NCBI GenBank assembly: GCA_031553195.1
Contig: JAVBLV010000072.1
Location: 1 to 9,544 of the forward strand
DNA length: 9,544 bases
Origin: JAVBLV01 sp031553195
GTDB taxonomy: Bacteria; Bacteroidota; Bacteroidia; Bacteroidales; P3
Direction: 5' to 3'
A model generated the notes under the pieces. The model had not been told where the DNA came from, searched no databases, and saw only the letters and a program-made list of their open reading frames with translations. The position numbers and the translations under genes are program-made. Positions 1-5,608 of this stretch are shown here, in pieces; the first letter of the stretch is position 1, and the number at the start of each line of letters is the position of its first letter.

Positions 1-11
1 TTGACTTTTTG

Positions 12-37
12 TTTCTTTTGCGTCAAGGCAAAAGAAA
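12..37. repeat. Perfect 10-bp inverted repeat / hairpin at left edge
   Basis: TTTCTTTTGC (12-21) and GCAAAAGAAA (28-37) are perfect reverse complements around a 6-nt loop, so either strand can form a 10-bp hairpin. It lies 85 bp beyond the stop codon of the minus-strand prolyl isomerase gene. No T-run follows the stem on either strand, so it is not a classical intrinsic terminator. TTGAC (1-5) can also pair with GTCAA (22-26), giving an alternative fold. It could be a processing or mRNA-end structure, or a dispersed intergenic repeat. Confidence 0.5.
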
Positions 38-121
38 GATCACAATGCAGTCTATTACATTCTTACCATTATGATAGAAACATTAAAAATTATCTCCACC
101 TATTTTTACACTGATCCATTA

Positions 122-862
122 TTATTTGGTTACTATCTTGATGGTCATTCTTACATCTTCCAGAGGTCTGTTACTCCGGTCGGTTTTTACAGTTGCAATA
201 GCGTCAATTACTTCGAAGCCTTTAACAACTTCGCCAAAAACGGTATACTGCCCATCGAGCCAAGGCGAACCTCCTACGGTAGTATATGCTTCCCTTTGTT
301 CCGGAGAGATTTGCATTCCCCTTTGTCCGATTAATACCTGGTCTATTTGTTCCTCTGTAAATTTTTGTCCCTGCACGATGTAAAACTGAGAACCTGAAGA
401 AGCCTTGGTTGGATTCATTTCATCTCCCATTCTGGCGGCTGCCAGAGCGCCTTTTTTATGAAATTTCCCAGAAACAAATTCGGCGGGAATCGTGTATCCG
501 GGGCCTCCATTGCCTAGCATTTTTCCTGCCTCTGCATTCTTTGACTCCGGATCTCCGCCCTGGATCATAAAATTTAAAATAACCCGATGAAATAGTAGGC
601 TGTCATAAAACCCTTCGTTTACTAACTTTACAAAGTTATCGCGATGATAAGGCGTTTCGTTGTATAACATCAATTCCATATCGCCGAATCCAGTACTGAT
701 AATAGCATACGTATTCTTTTCCTTTGAAGATTCGTCCTTTTTTGCTGTTGACTTCTTTGTTCCCTTTTTTGAGGTTTTTTCCGTCTTTTGGGCAAAACAG
801 GAAATGCTAATGAAAATCATAGAAAACAATAAAATTGCGGATAGTTTTAAGTTTGTATTCAT
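122..862 (-). CDS. Exported cyclophilin-type peptidyl-prolyl cis-trans isomerase
   Basis: Cyclophilins catalyse cis-trans isomerisation of X-Pro bonds; this one probably acts in the periplasm or at the envelope. The 246-residue product starts with a hydrophobic signal segment (about 5-23) with a likely signal peptidase I site after CFA (residues 22-24). A Lys/Ser/Thr/Glu-rich linker (about 26-50) follows, then the cyclophilin domain (about 51-246). Catalytic and binding motifs are visible: FHRV with the active-site Arg93, FMIQGGD (98-104), SGSQFYI (156-162) and WLDGQYTVFG (201-210), where Trp201 matches the cyclosporin-contacting Trp of human CypA. About 30 mostly charged residues (165-197) sit between the last two motifs, a longer loop than in CypA. 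The start is an ATG directly before the signal sequence. The gene is divergent from the lipoprotein gene at 923 with a 60-bp gap. Family assignment is firm; client proteins are unknown. Confidence 0.95.
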   Translation of the reverse strand: MNTNLKLSAILLFSMIFISISCFAQKTEKTSKKGTKKSTAKKDESSKEKNTYAIISTGFGDMELMLYNETPYHRDNFVKLVNEGFYDSLLFHRVILNFMIQGGDPESKNAEAGKMLGNGGPGYTIPAEFVSGKFHKKGALAAARMGDEMNPTKASSGSQFYIVQGQKFTEEQIDQVLIGQRGMQISPEQREAYTTVGGSPWLDGQYTVFGEVVKGFEVIDAIATVKTDRSNRPLEDVRMTIKIVTK

Positions 863-870
863 TTTTATTT

Positions 871-878
871 TATATTTG
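871..878 (+). promoter_or_regulatory. Candidate Bacteroidetes -7 box for the lipoprotein gene
   Basis: TATATTTG matches the Bacteroidetes -7 consensus TAnnTTTG and ends 44 nt before the ATG at 923. No good TTTG -33 element sits at the usual 19-21 bp spacing; the TTTG at 852-855 is only 15 bp away. The opposite strand of the same 60-bp gap has a weaker TAATATTG (897-904, read on the minus strand) that could serve the prolyl isomerase gene. Confidence 0.4.
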
Positions 879-922
879 CAGTTCAGAATGAAATTGCAAT
901 ATTACAAAAAATCACAATATAA

Positions 923-1276
923 ATGAAACGAATTCTTTTAATTGTTTTCTCTATCGCCATTTTAGGAGGGATCAGCAGCTTAATGTTAAGTTCCTGCAAC
1001 GATGATACTGATTGCGGAGTCTTAGTTGTAGCAAGGGACGCCGTGGATACAAATATCGTTATCGGCAATGCAAGCGTTGTCGTTGGTCAAAAAGGCGCTT
1101 CAATTAATCAATCGGGAAGAACCGACGGAAGAGGCGAGTTTTTCTGTAGCTTTAAGAACCCCGCCATTTTAAATGCATCTGTTGAGGTTTCGGAAAACTA
1201 TAAAGGAGTGTCCAGCATACGGTTAAAATCTGGGGAGACAGTTCGGGTTCTCGTCAGAGTTAAAAACGTGGATTAA
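923..1276 (+). CDS. Small predicted surface lipoprotein with a CarboxypepD_reg-like beta domain
   Basis: I do not recognise a named gene. The 117-residue product has a lipoprotein signal: MKR, a hydrophobic core (4-21) and lipobox LSSC with the acylated Cys at 25. The mature N-terminus is acidic (CNDDTD); acidic residues directly after the Cys resemble the Bacteroidetes lipoprotein export signal that sends proteins to the cell surface, so surface exposure is plausible (inference). The body (31-115) looks all-beta, with alternating hydrophobic strands and a SGRTDGRGEFF segment (64-74) typical of carboxypeptidase-regulatory-like or Ig-like modules (G-x-T-D-x-x-G-x-F). Cys31 and Cys75 could form a disulfide. 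The gene stands alone, divergent from the prolyl isomerase and convergent with rpoZ, with a terminator about 230 bp beyond its stop. No enzymatic motif is visible. Confidence 0.8.
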   Translation: MKRILLIVFSIAILGGISSLMLSSCNDDTDCGVLVVARDAVDTNIVIGNASVVVGQKGASINQSGRTDGRGEFFCSFKNPAILNASVEVSENYKGVSSIRLKSGETVRVLVRVKNVD

Positions 1277-1309
1277 TATATTCCGAATTTCTAAAAATCA
1301 AACATCTTC

Positions 1310-1469
1310 TTAGAGGTTGTTTAAATTTAAATCAAAATACTGATTATCAATATTATCCACTTCTGTTTTATTTAAAGACCTGAATATTGTTATGGTTGTA
1401 AATCAGTCTTTTATTTTTAAAAATCAATATTCTCAAACAATCAAAAAAAGAAATTTAAACAACCCCTTA
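1310..1469. mobile_element. Probable MITE-like insertion with terminal inverted repeats and TTA duplication
   Basis: The left end GAGGTTGTTTAAATTT (1313-1328) and right end AAATTTAAACAACCCC (1451-1466) are inverted repeats matching at 15 of 16 positions. Each end is flanked directly by TTA (1310-1312 and 1467-1469), as expected for a 3-bp target-site duplication; CTTAG on both sides would also fit with ends shortened by one base. The enclosed 154 bp is non-coding. Inside is a second inverted repeat, 11 of 12 pairs (1334-1345 with 1401-1412), plus CAATATT/AATATTG (1348-1354, 1383-1389), so much of the element can fold on itself. Short size, lack of coding capacity, terminal repeats and a short duplication are the MITE signature. 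An IS5-type mobilising transposase is a guess; no transposase gene is present here. Confidence 0.6.
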
Positions 1470-1509
1470 GTTGCAATCCGGATTTATATTTCTTGAGAAG
1501 AATAAACAC

Positions 1510-1550
1510 AAAAAATCCCTAACAGGTTTATCCGTTGGGATTATTTTTTT
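1510..1550. terminator. Bidirectional intrinsic terminator between lipoprotein gene and rpoZ
   Basis: AATCCC (1514-1519) plus AAC (1521-1523) pairs with GTT (1534-1536) plus GGGATT (1537-1542), leaving one bulged T. GG/CC (1525-1526 with 1532-1533) can extend the stem around a 5-nt loop. On the plus strand the stem runs into TTATTTTTTT (1541-1550). On the minus strand it runs into a T-run complementary to the A-rich stretch ending at 1515. It can therefore end both the lipoprotein transcript and the bamD-rpoZ transcript. Confidence 0.75.
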
Positions 1551-1663
1551 ATCTAATCCATTTTCTCCCTATTTCCCTTGATTTTTAAAAAATACTTTAT
1601 TATACAAAATCAGGTTTTATCCTCAAATCTTAGTCAGGGAAACTTGAATCTGACCATAAAAGG

Positions 1664-2011
1664 TTATTCGACAATATGCATTTCATCCTTTTCTTCCTTA
1701 TCAGGATTGCGATAGTATAAGTTATCGGTTAGATACTCTTTTACAGCAATTAACGTTGGTTTCGGAAGTTGTTCGTAGAACTTTACTATTTCGATTTGCT
1801 CTCTGTTTTCGAGCACTTCTTCTAAACTATCATTTGAGTTTGCATATTCTTCAATTTTTTTATGAAGATCTTGCTTCATTTCAGAAGAAATTTGGTTGGC
1901 TCTTTTCGAAAGCATTACAATTGTCTCATAAAGATTTCCCGTTTGACGACTAAAATCCTGAATGTCGCGGGTTATAGTGGAATTTACGGTTTTTACTCTT
2001 TTAAAATCCAT
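1664..2011 (-). CDS. rpoZ: DNA-directed RNA polymerase omega subunit (Bacteroidetes type)
   Basis: Omega is the small RNA polymerase subunit that binds the C-terminal region of beta-prime and aids assembly and stability of the enzyme. The 115-residue product matches the Bacteroidetes form: an N-terminal TITRDIQDFSRQTGNLYET segment (about 12-30), the omega/Rpb6-type core SKRANQIS (35-42), an acidic helical middle with LEEVLENREQIEI (63-75), and the conserved tail FYEQLPKPTLIAVKEYL with YYRNP (99-103). The charged last 12 residues are variable. The ATG at 2011 gives the family N-terminus, and AAGGGA lies about 9 nt upstream on the coding strand as a possible ribosome site. It follows bamD by 64 bp in the same direction, a pairing often seen in Bacteroidetes, so co-transcription is likely. 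A bidirectional terminator lies about 115 bp downstream. Confidence 0.93.
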   Translation of the reverse strand: MDFKRVKTVNSTITRDIQDFSRQTGNLYETIVMLSKRANQISSEMKQDLHKKIEEYANSNDSLEEVLENREQIEIVKFYEQLPKPTLIAVKEYLTDNLYYRNPDKEEKDEMHIVE

Positions 2012-2075
2012 GATATGTTTTCCCTTAAATAATATATTATTGTTGATGCGTCTTTTATTTTTTCGCTATTGTTTT

Positions 2076-2888
2076 TTACGATTTTGATGCGGATAGCTTC
2101 CTTAATTCTGTTTGGCTTTCATTGTAAACGTCTTGGGCTTCTTTCAAATATTTTGAAGTGGAAAACCATTTTGAGAATTTTTCAAAATCATTTACAACTT
2201 GCTGAAAACGAGCTATTTTCTTTGACTCTATACTATGTTTGGCTAATTTATAGCCTGACTTTATTAGGTAAAGCATGGTTACTTCACGGTAAGGACTATC
2301 GGGATAATCCTTTAATAAGTTCCGTAAACTTACCGTAGCCGCTTCATAAAGTTCTATTCTATAATATCCTACCGCTATTTCGTAATCTTTTTTAATCAAC
2401 TTGCCTCGAAGTTCATCCATATATTTATTGACATCCGTCAATTTGTCGCTTTGCGGAAAGCGGTTGGCATATTGTTGAAAATCAGCCAATGCTTCTTTAG
2501 TAAGGCTTTGGTCTAAGCTATATACCGGAGACTCGAGATACTTGCAATAAGCTGATTGATACATGGCCTCTTCAATACGCTCGCTGTATGGAAATTGTTT
2601 TGTAAAGATCTTAAACTGGTATCCTGCCATGTAATAATCTTTTGATCCCAACAACGACTTAGCATAATAAAAACTCACATTCTCAGCTTTATCTCGTCCT
2701 CTGTAATAAGTTGCCAAATTCTCAAATAGCTGAGTTGATTTATAGTAATTCTTCTTTTCATATGCCTCTATTGCGGCATTATATTTTGCCTCGTAATCAT
2801 TACTTTTTAGCAACTTGGTATATTTGCTACATGATGAAAGACAACATGTAACACAGGATAAAAGCAACAAAATCCAGAGTTTTTTCAT
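2076..2888 (-). CDS. bamD: Outer membrane protein assembly factor BamD (lipoprotein)
   Basis: BamD is the lipoprotein partner of BamA in the complex that inserts beta-barrel proteins into the outer membrane. I start it at the ATG ending at 2888 (270 residues), not the TTG three codons upstream, because that TTG lies inside a TAnnTTTG promoter box and the ATG gives a clean signal peptide: MKK, a hydrophobic Leu/Cys-rich stretch, then lipobox LSSC with the acylated Cys at residue 20. The signal has extra Cys residues (12, 15, 16), which is unusual but harmless because it is removed. The mature part is helical with TPR-like repeats: KNYYKSTQLFENLATYY, DYYMAGYQFKIFTKQFP, ALADFQQYANRFPQSD and LYEAATVSLRNLLKDYPDS, the aligned Tyr/Phe-Pro turns being typical of BamD. 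Length is in family range. rpoZ lies 64 bp downstream; the metallo-hydrolase gene ends 156 bp upstream. Confidence 0.92.
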   Translation of the reverse strand: MKKLWILLLLSCVTCCLSSCSKYTKLLKSNDYEAKYNAAIEAYEKKNYYKSTQLFENLATYYRGRDKAENVSFYYAKSLLGSKDYYMAGYQFKIFTKQFPYSERIEEAMYQSAYCKYLESPVYSLDQSLTKEALADFQQYANRFPQSDKLTDVNKYMDELRGKLIKKDYEIAVGYYRIELYEAATVSLRNLLKDYPDSPYREVTMLYLIKSGYKLAKHSIESKKIARFQQVVNDFEKFSKWFSTSKYLKEAQDVYNESQTELRKLSASKS

Positions 2889-2894
2889 AGCATG

Positions 2895-2902
2895 CAAAGA
2901 TA
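2895..2902 (-). promoter_or_regulatory. Bacteroidetes -7 box immediately before bamD
   Basis: Read on the minus strand this is TATCTTTG, a full match to TAnnTTTG. Its last base is only 6 nt from the bamD ATG, so transcription would begin at or within a few bases of the start codon, giving a leaderless or nearly leaderless mRNA. A weak -33 candidate (TTTT in ACTTTTC) lies about 20 bp further upstream. Confidence 0.6.
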
Positions 2903-2952
2903 CAACTTTTTACGGAATGTAGAAAAGTACTTGTGAATATATAAATTAATAA

Positions 2953-2963
2953 GTTCTTAGAAC
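2953..2963. repeat. Short palindrome upstream of bamD
   Basis: GTTCTTAGAAC is an 11-bp palindrome (5-bp arms around a central T), about 65 bp upstream of the bamD start and 50 bp from the -7 box. It could be an operator or chance; nothing else in the sequence decides. Confidence 0.25.
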
Positions 2964-3044
2964 GGAGGAACGACTAAAATTAGTATTAAGGTTTATATTC
3001 TTTCTCTATACGAAATTTGAAATTTAGTGTCGGCGTCCGTGTGA

Positions 3045-3701
3045 TTACATGTGTGGTTGTAAAAACGGGTTTAAAAGTTTTTCTGCCTTTATTGTAGTAG
3101 AAGGTCCGTGTCCTGGAAAGACAAGCGTATCGTCAGGCAAAGTTAATAACTTTGTAGAGATGCTGTTCATTAATGAGTCATAATCTCCTGTAGGGAAATC
3201 AGATCTCCCGATGGATTGTTTGAATAAAACATCTCCGGTAACCGCAAAGTCCGGATCGTTGGATACATAACAAACACTTCCGTCGGCATGTCCGGGAGTG
3301 TAACGAACTTCCAATTGCGAATGACCGAATTTTACCCAATCCCCATCACTAATGAATTTTTTGTCAAGCGCGTCCAATTCCGATTTCTTAAAATGAAACC
3401 CCATCATAGCTCCTGTTTCTACCGCATCTTCAAAAAATATTATTCCCGCTTTATGAAAATGAACCGGTAATTGATAGGTCTCACACGCAAAGCAAAGTCC
3501 GGCGATATGATCTAAATGAGGATGCGTCAGTAAAATATAAACAGGTTTCAGATTGTTTTCGGTAATAAAATTTTTTAATATTTCCTGTTCACGGGTACTT
3601 GTGCAGCCAACATCAATCAGTACGCATTCTTTTGTGTCGTCCCAAATAACATATGTATTTACGCCATAATGGTTAAACGAAAAATCTTTTATCTGCATCA
3701 T
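3045..3701 (-). CDS. Metallo-beta-lactamase-fold hydrolase, glyoxalase II-like
   Basis: This 218-residue cytoplasmic protein (no signal peptide) is a binuclear metal hydrolase of the glyoxalase II/YcbL-like branch of the MBL fold. All metal ligands are visible: THPHLDH (59-65; His60, His62, Asp64, His65), His138 in TPGHADGS, the bridging Asp157 in TGDVLF, and His198 in FPGHGP. It lacks the C-terminal helical domain of classical glyoxalase II (about 250 residues), so it is the short form, which in characterised cases hydrolyses thioesters; the real substrate is unknown. It is not an antibiotic-hydrolysing class B enzyme: no signal peptide, and the GDVLF motif is hydroxyacylglutathione-hydrolase-like. 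Two adjacent ATG codons could each start it; the upstream one is used here. It follows mazG by 44 bp and is probably co-transcribed. Confidence 0.88.
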   Translation of the reverse strand: MMQIKDFSFNHYGVNTYVIWDDTKECVLIDVGCTSTREQEILKNFITENNLKPVYILLTHPHLDHIAGLCFACETYQLPVHFHKAGIIFFEDAVETGAMMGFHFKKSELDALDKKFISDGDWVKFGHSQLEVRYTPGHADGSVCYVSNDPDFAVTGDVLFKQSIGRSDFPTGDYDSLMNSISTKLLTLPDDTLVFPGHGPSTTIKAEKLLNPFLQPHM

Positions 3702-3745
3702 TGTTTATTGTATTATAAATCATTAAATATTTTGTATTCATAAAA

Positions 3746-4555
3746 TTATAATGTCTTTTCTTTTTCTTTTGCCTCATCCCACCATTCGTCCATTTCTGCA
3801 AGCGTCATATTTTCTAGTAAACGTCCGGTTTCTCTGCTTTTTTGTTCCAAATATTGAAAACGGTACTTGAATTTTTTATTGGTTTTTTCCAGTGCATCTT
3901 CGGGATTTACATTAATGAAACGGGCATAGTTTATCAAAGCGAAAAGCAAATCTCCATATTCTGATTCAATCCTTTCGGGATCATGCGTAACATTCAGTTC
4001 ATGTTCCAGTTCGTTAAATTCTTCCAGTACCTTTTCGCGTACCTGAGAAGAATTATCCCAATCAAAACCTACGCCCCTTGCTTTTTCTTGCATGCGATAG
4101 GCTTTTACCATAGCCGGAAGCGAATTGGGCACGCCGGATAAAACGGAATCTCTGCCTTCTTTTAGCTTTATTTTCTCCCAATTGGTTTTTACATCTTCTT
4201 CGTTATTTACTTTTGCGTCGGCAAAAACATGCGGATGCCTGCGGATTAATTTTTCACAGATGCCTTCCAATACATCATTGATGCTAAATGTTTCTTTTTC
4301 GGAAGCAATTTTTGCATAAAATACGATGTGCATGATTAAATCGCCCAGTTCTTTCTTTGTTTCTTCCAGATCATTTTCCAGAATCGCATCCGAAAGTTCA
4401 TATGTTTCTTCTATGGTCAAATAACGAAGGCTTTCCAATGTCTGTTTTTTATCCCATGGACATTTCTCCCTCAGTTCATCTATGATTTGCAATAACTTTT
4501 CGAAAGATTGTTTTGCAGAAGAATGTATTTCCTGCTCATTAATATGATTACTCAT
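3746..4555 (-). CDS. mazG: Nucleoside triphosphate pyrophosphohydrolase MazG
   Basis: MazG hydrolyses NTPs and dNTPs to the monophosphate plus pyrophosphate, cleaning non-canonical nucleotides and, in E. coli, lowering ppGpp. The 269-residue length matches full two-domain MazG (E. coli about 263). The N-terminal domain shows CPWDKKQT (32-39) and the metal-binding set IEETYE (48-53) plus ELGD (69-72). KLIRRHPHVF (102-111) and WEKIK (127-131) are family signatures between domains. The C-terminal domain repeats the pattern with LEEFNELEHE (177-186) and EYGD (199-202); in E. coli this second site carries the activity. The start codon overlaps the end of the glycosyltransferase gene by 8 nt, which implies translational coupling. 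No mazEF toxin-antitoxin genes are nearby, so the name reflects the pyrophosphohydrolase only. Confidence 0.95.
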   Translation of the reverse strand: MSNHINEQEIHSSAKQSFEKLLQIIDELREKCPWDKKQTLESLRYLTIEETYELSDAILENDLEETKKELGDLIMHIVFYAKIASEKETFSINDVLEGICEKLIRRHPHVFADAKVNNEEDVKTNWEKIKLKEGRDSVLSGVPNSLPAMVKAYRMQEKARGVGFDWDNSSQVREKVLEEFNELEHELNVTHDPERIESEYGDLLFALINYARFINVNPEDALEKTNKKFKYRFQYLEQKSRETGRLLENMTLAEMDEWWDEAKEKEKTL

Positions 4556-5522
4556 TATTGGCTAGTTCTATAATGGTTTTATAATTAATTTTTTGCATGC
4601 AATTAAAATGTTTTTTCGGACATTCCGGATATCCTATTTTACTGCACGGACGGCAACTGAGGTCTTTCACCTCCATGATAACAGATTTATCTTTTTCATT
4701 ATCGGGAAAATAAGGAAACATCCCAAATGCAGGAACCGTATTTCCCCATACGGAAATGATTTTTTTACGTAGCGCCGCCGAGATATGCATTAAACCTGTA
4801 TCGGGCGTAATGACCAGCAACGACTGAGCAATAATCGACGCTGATTCATTCAATGAATATTTTCCACACCCGTTTAATACATTTTCAGGGAAATGGGATT
4901 CTATTTTCTTTATTTTTATAGCATCCTGTTGGTCTCCCAATAAAATAATTTGTTCTTGAATGGATCGGCAAAGAAGTTCGATTCTCTCCAGCGGAATTTG
5001 TTTGGTATTGTGTTTCCCCCCGCAAACCAGCACGATATAGCCTTTATCGAACGATTCCGGCAATCTTACGTTTACATCCGGCATAAAAAAATCCAACCCT
5101 TTCCCATCGTTGACGATATTAAATGGTTTTACGGCTTCAAAATAACGATCTACAATTGAAATGTCGGGTAAACAAGAACGCTTGGTTTGTACCAGCCACC
5201 ATTTTCGAAAATTCAATTTGGGGAAACTTTTGCTTGGAATTTGCAATGCGAGTTTAAACCGTAAAGAACGTAAACTTTTATGTAAGTCGACAATAAAGTC
5301 AAATCGTTCCCTCTTTATTTGTCGGATTGTTTCTTTAAAAGAATTTTGCAGGTAATGCGCCTTATCGATATAAGGATTGAATTCCAAAATTTCCCGATAG
5401 GCTTTTTTTGTCAAATAATGAATTTCAACATCCGGTAATTGTTGTTTAAGGCAACGAATAACCGGCGTTGTCAGCACAATATCGCCGATAGAACTGAATC
5501 GTATGATGAGAATTTTTTTCAA
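4548..5522 (-). CDS. Glycosyltransferase family 9 (heptosyltransferase-like)
   Basis: GT9 enzymes transfer sugars, classically ADP-heptose, onto the lipopolysaccharide core at the inner face of the cytoplasmic membrane. The 324-residue product shows the two-Rossmann (GT-B) layout: N-terminal KILIIRFSSIGDIVLTTPV (3-21) with the proposed catalytic Asp14, DLHKSLRS (79-86), then VLVCGGKHNTKQIP (164-177) and the nucleotide-sugar site TPDTGLMHISAAL (239-251). The C-terminus holds four Cys as CxxC...C...C (290, 293, 301, 308), a possible metal site seen in many relatives. The start is TTG, not ATG: it alone gives the canonical N-terminus, and no in-frame ATG precedes it before a TGA. A candidate -7 box lies at 5594-5601. 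The sugar donor (heptose or other) cannot be read from sequence. It overlaps mazG by 8 nt. Confidence 0.9.
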   Translation of the reverse strand: MKKILIIRFSSIGDIVLTTPVIRCLKQQLPDVEIHYLTKKAYREILEFNPYIDKAHYLQNSFKETIRQIKRERFDFIVDLHKSLRSLRFKLALQIPSKSFPKLNFRKWWLVQTKRSCLPDISIVDRYFEAVKPFNIVNDGKGLDFFMPDVNVRLPESFDKGYIVLVCGGKHNTKQIPLERIELLCRSIQEQIILLGDQQDAIKIKKIESHFPENVLNGCGKYSLNESASIIAQSLLVITPDTGLMHISAALRKKIISVWGNTVPAFGMFPYFPDNEKDKSVIMEVKDLSCRPCSKIGYPECPKKHFNCMQKINYKTIIELANNE

Positions 5523-5564
5523 ATCCGAAATAATTAACTTGGCTTTCAGGTTTCAAAGAGTACT

Positions 5565-5578
5565 CGAAAATATTTTCG
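5565..5578. repeat. Perfect 14-bp palindrome in the leader of the GT9 gene
   Basis: CGAAAATATTTTCG is its own reverse complement. It lies between the candidate -7 box (5594-5601) and the GT9 start at 5522, so it would be in the 5' leader as a possible operator. Its length makes chance less likely, though the AT-rich core favours palindromes. Confidence 0.35.
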
Positions 5579-5593
5579 GCAAAGGTTAAAGAG

Positions 5594-5601
5594 CAAAATT
5601 A
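5594..5601 (-). promoter_or_regulatory. Candidate -7 box upstream of the GT9-mazG-MBL transcript
   Basis: On the minus strand this reads TAATTTTG, matching TAnnTTTG, 71 nt upstream of the TTG start. It sits just after the DUF2520 stop codon, so the glycosyltransferase group may have its own promoter in addition to read-through. No clear TTTG -33 box is seen at the usual spacing. Confidence 0.35.
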
Positions 5602-5608
5602 CACTTTT

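Larger units (their letters stand above)
1277..1663. other. 387-bp gene-free region between convergent genes
   Basis: This AT-rich gap separates the lipoprotein stop from the rpoZ stop. It contains a probable MITE-like insertion (1313-1466) and a bidirectional terminator (1510-1550), listed separately. The remaining stretch, 1551-1663, holds only a weak 5-bp hairpin (GTCAG at 1633-1637, CTGAC at 1650-1654). I see no plausible coding sequence here. Confidence 0.7.

Noticed and set aside
71..383. Plus-strand open frames of 85-87 codons opposite the prolyl isomerase
   Set aside because: They are antisense to a firmly identified gene, overlap each other, and show no domain or signal features.
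793..802. Lipobox reading of the prolyl isomerase signal peptide (SISC)
   Set aside because: Residue -3 is Ser instead of Leu/Val/Ile, and a signal peptidase I site (CFA/Q) fits better directly downstream.
1633..1654. GTCAG/CTGAC hairpin as an rpoZ terminator
   Set aside because: It has only five base pairs with a 12-nt loop and no T-run; the structure at 1510-1550 is far stronger.
1277..1663. CRISPR array or tandem repeat in the gene-free gap
   Set aside because: The repeated pieces (such as ATCAATATT) are short, occur only twice and are not regularly spaced.
2069..2338. 89-codon plus-strand frame opposite bamD
   Set aside because: It is a hydrophobic-rich frame wholly antisense to bamD, without a promoter box or plausible ribosome site.
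2895..2897. TTG start for bamD giving a three-residue longer protein (MHA-MKKL)
   Set aside because: The TTG is the end of the TATCTTTG promoter box and would not be transcribed; the ATG at 2888 gives a standard lipoprotein signal peptide.
3045..3701. Class B metallo-beta-lactamase antibiotic resistance gene
   Set aside because: There is no signal peptide, and the TGDVLF and FPGHGP motifs are those of glyoxalase II-like hydrolases.
3746..4555. Part of a mazEF-type toxin-antitoxin system
   Set aside because: The gene encodes the MazG pyrophosphohydrolase only; no MazE- or MazF-like frame lies nearby.
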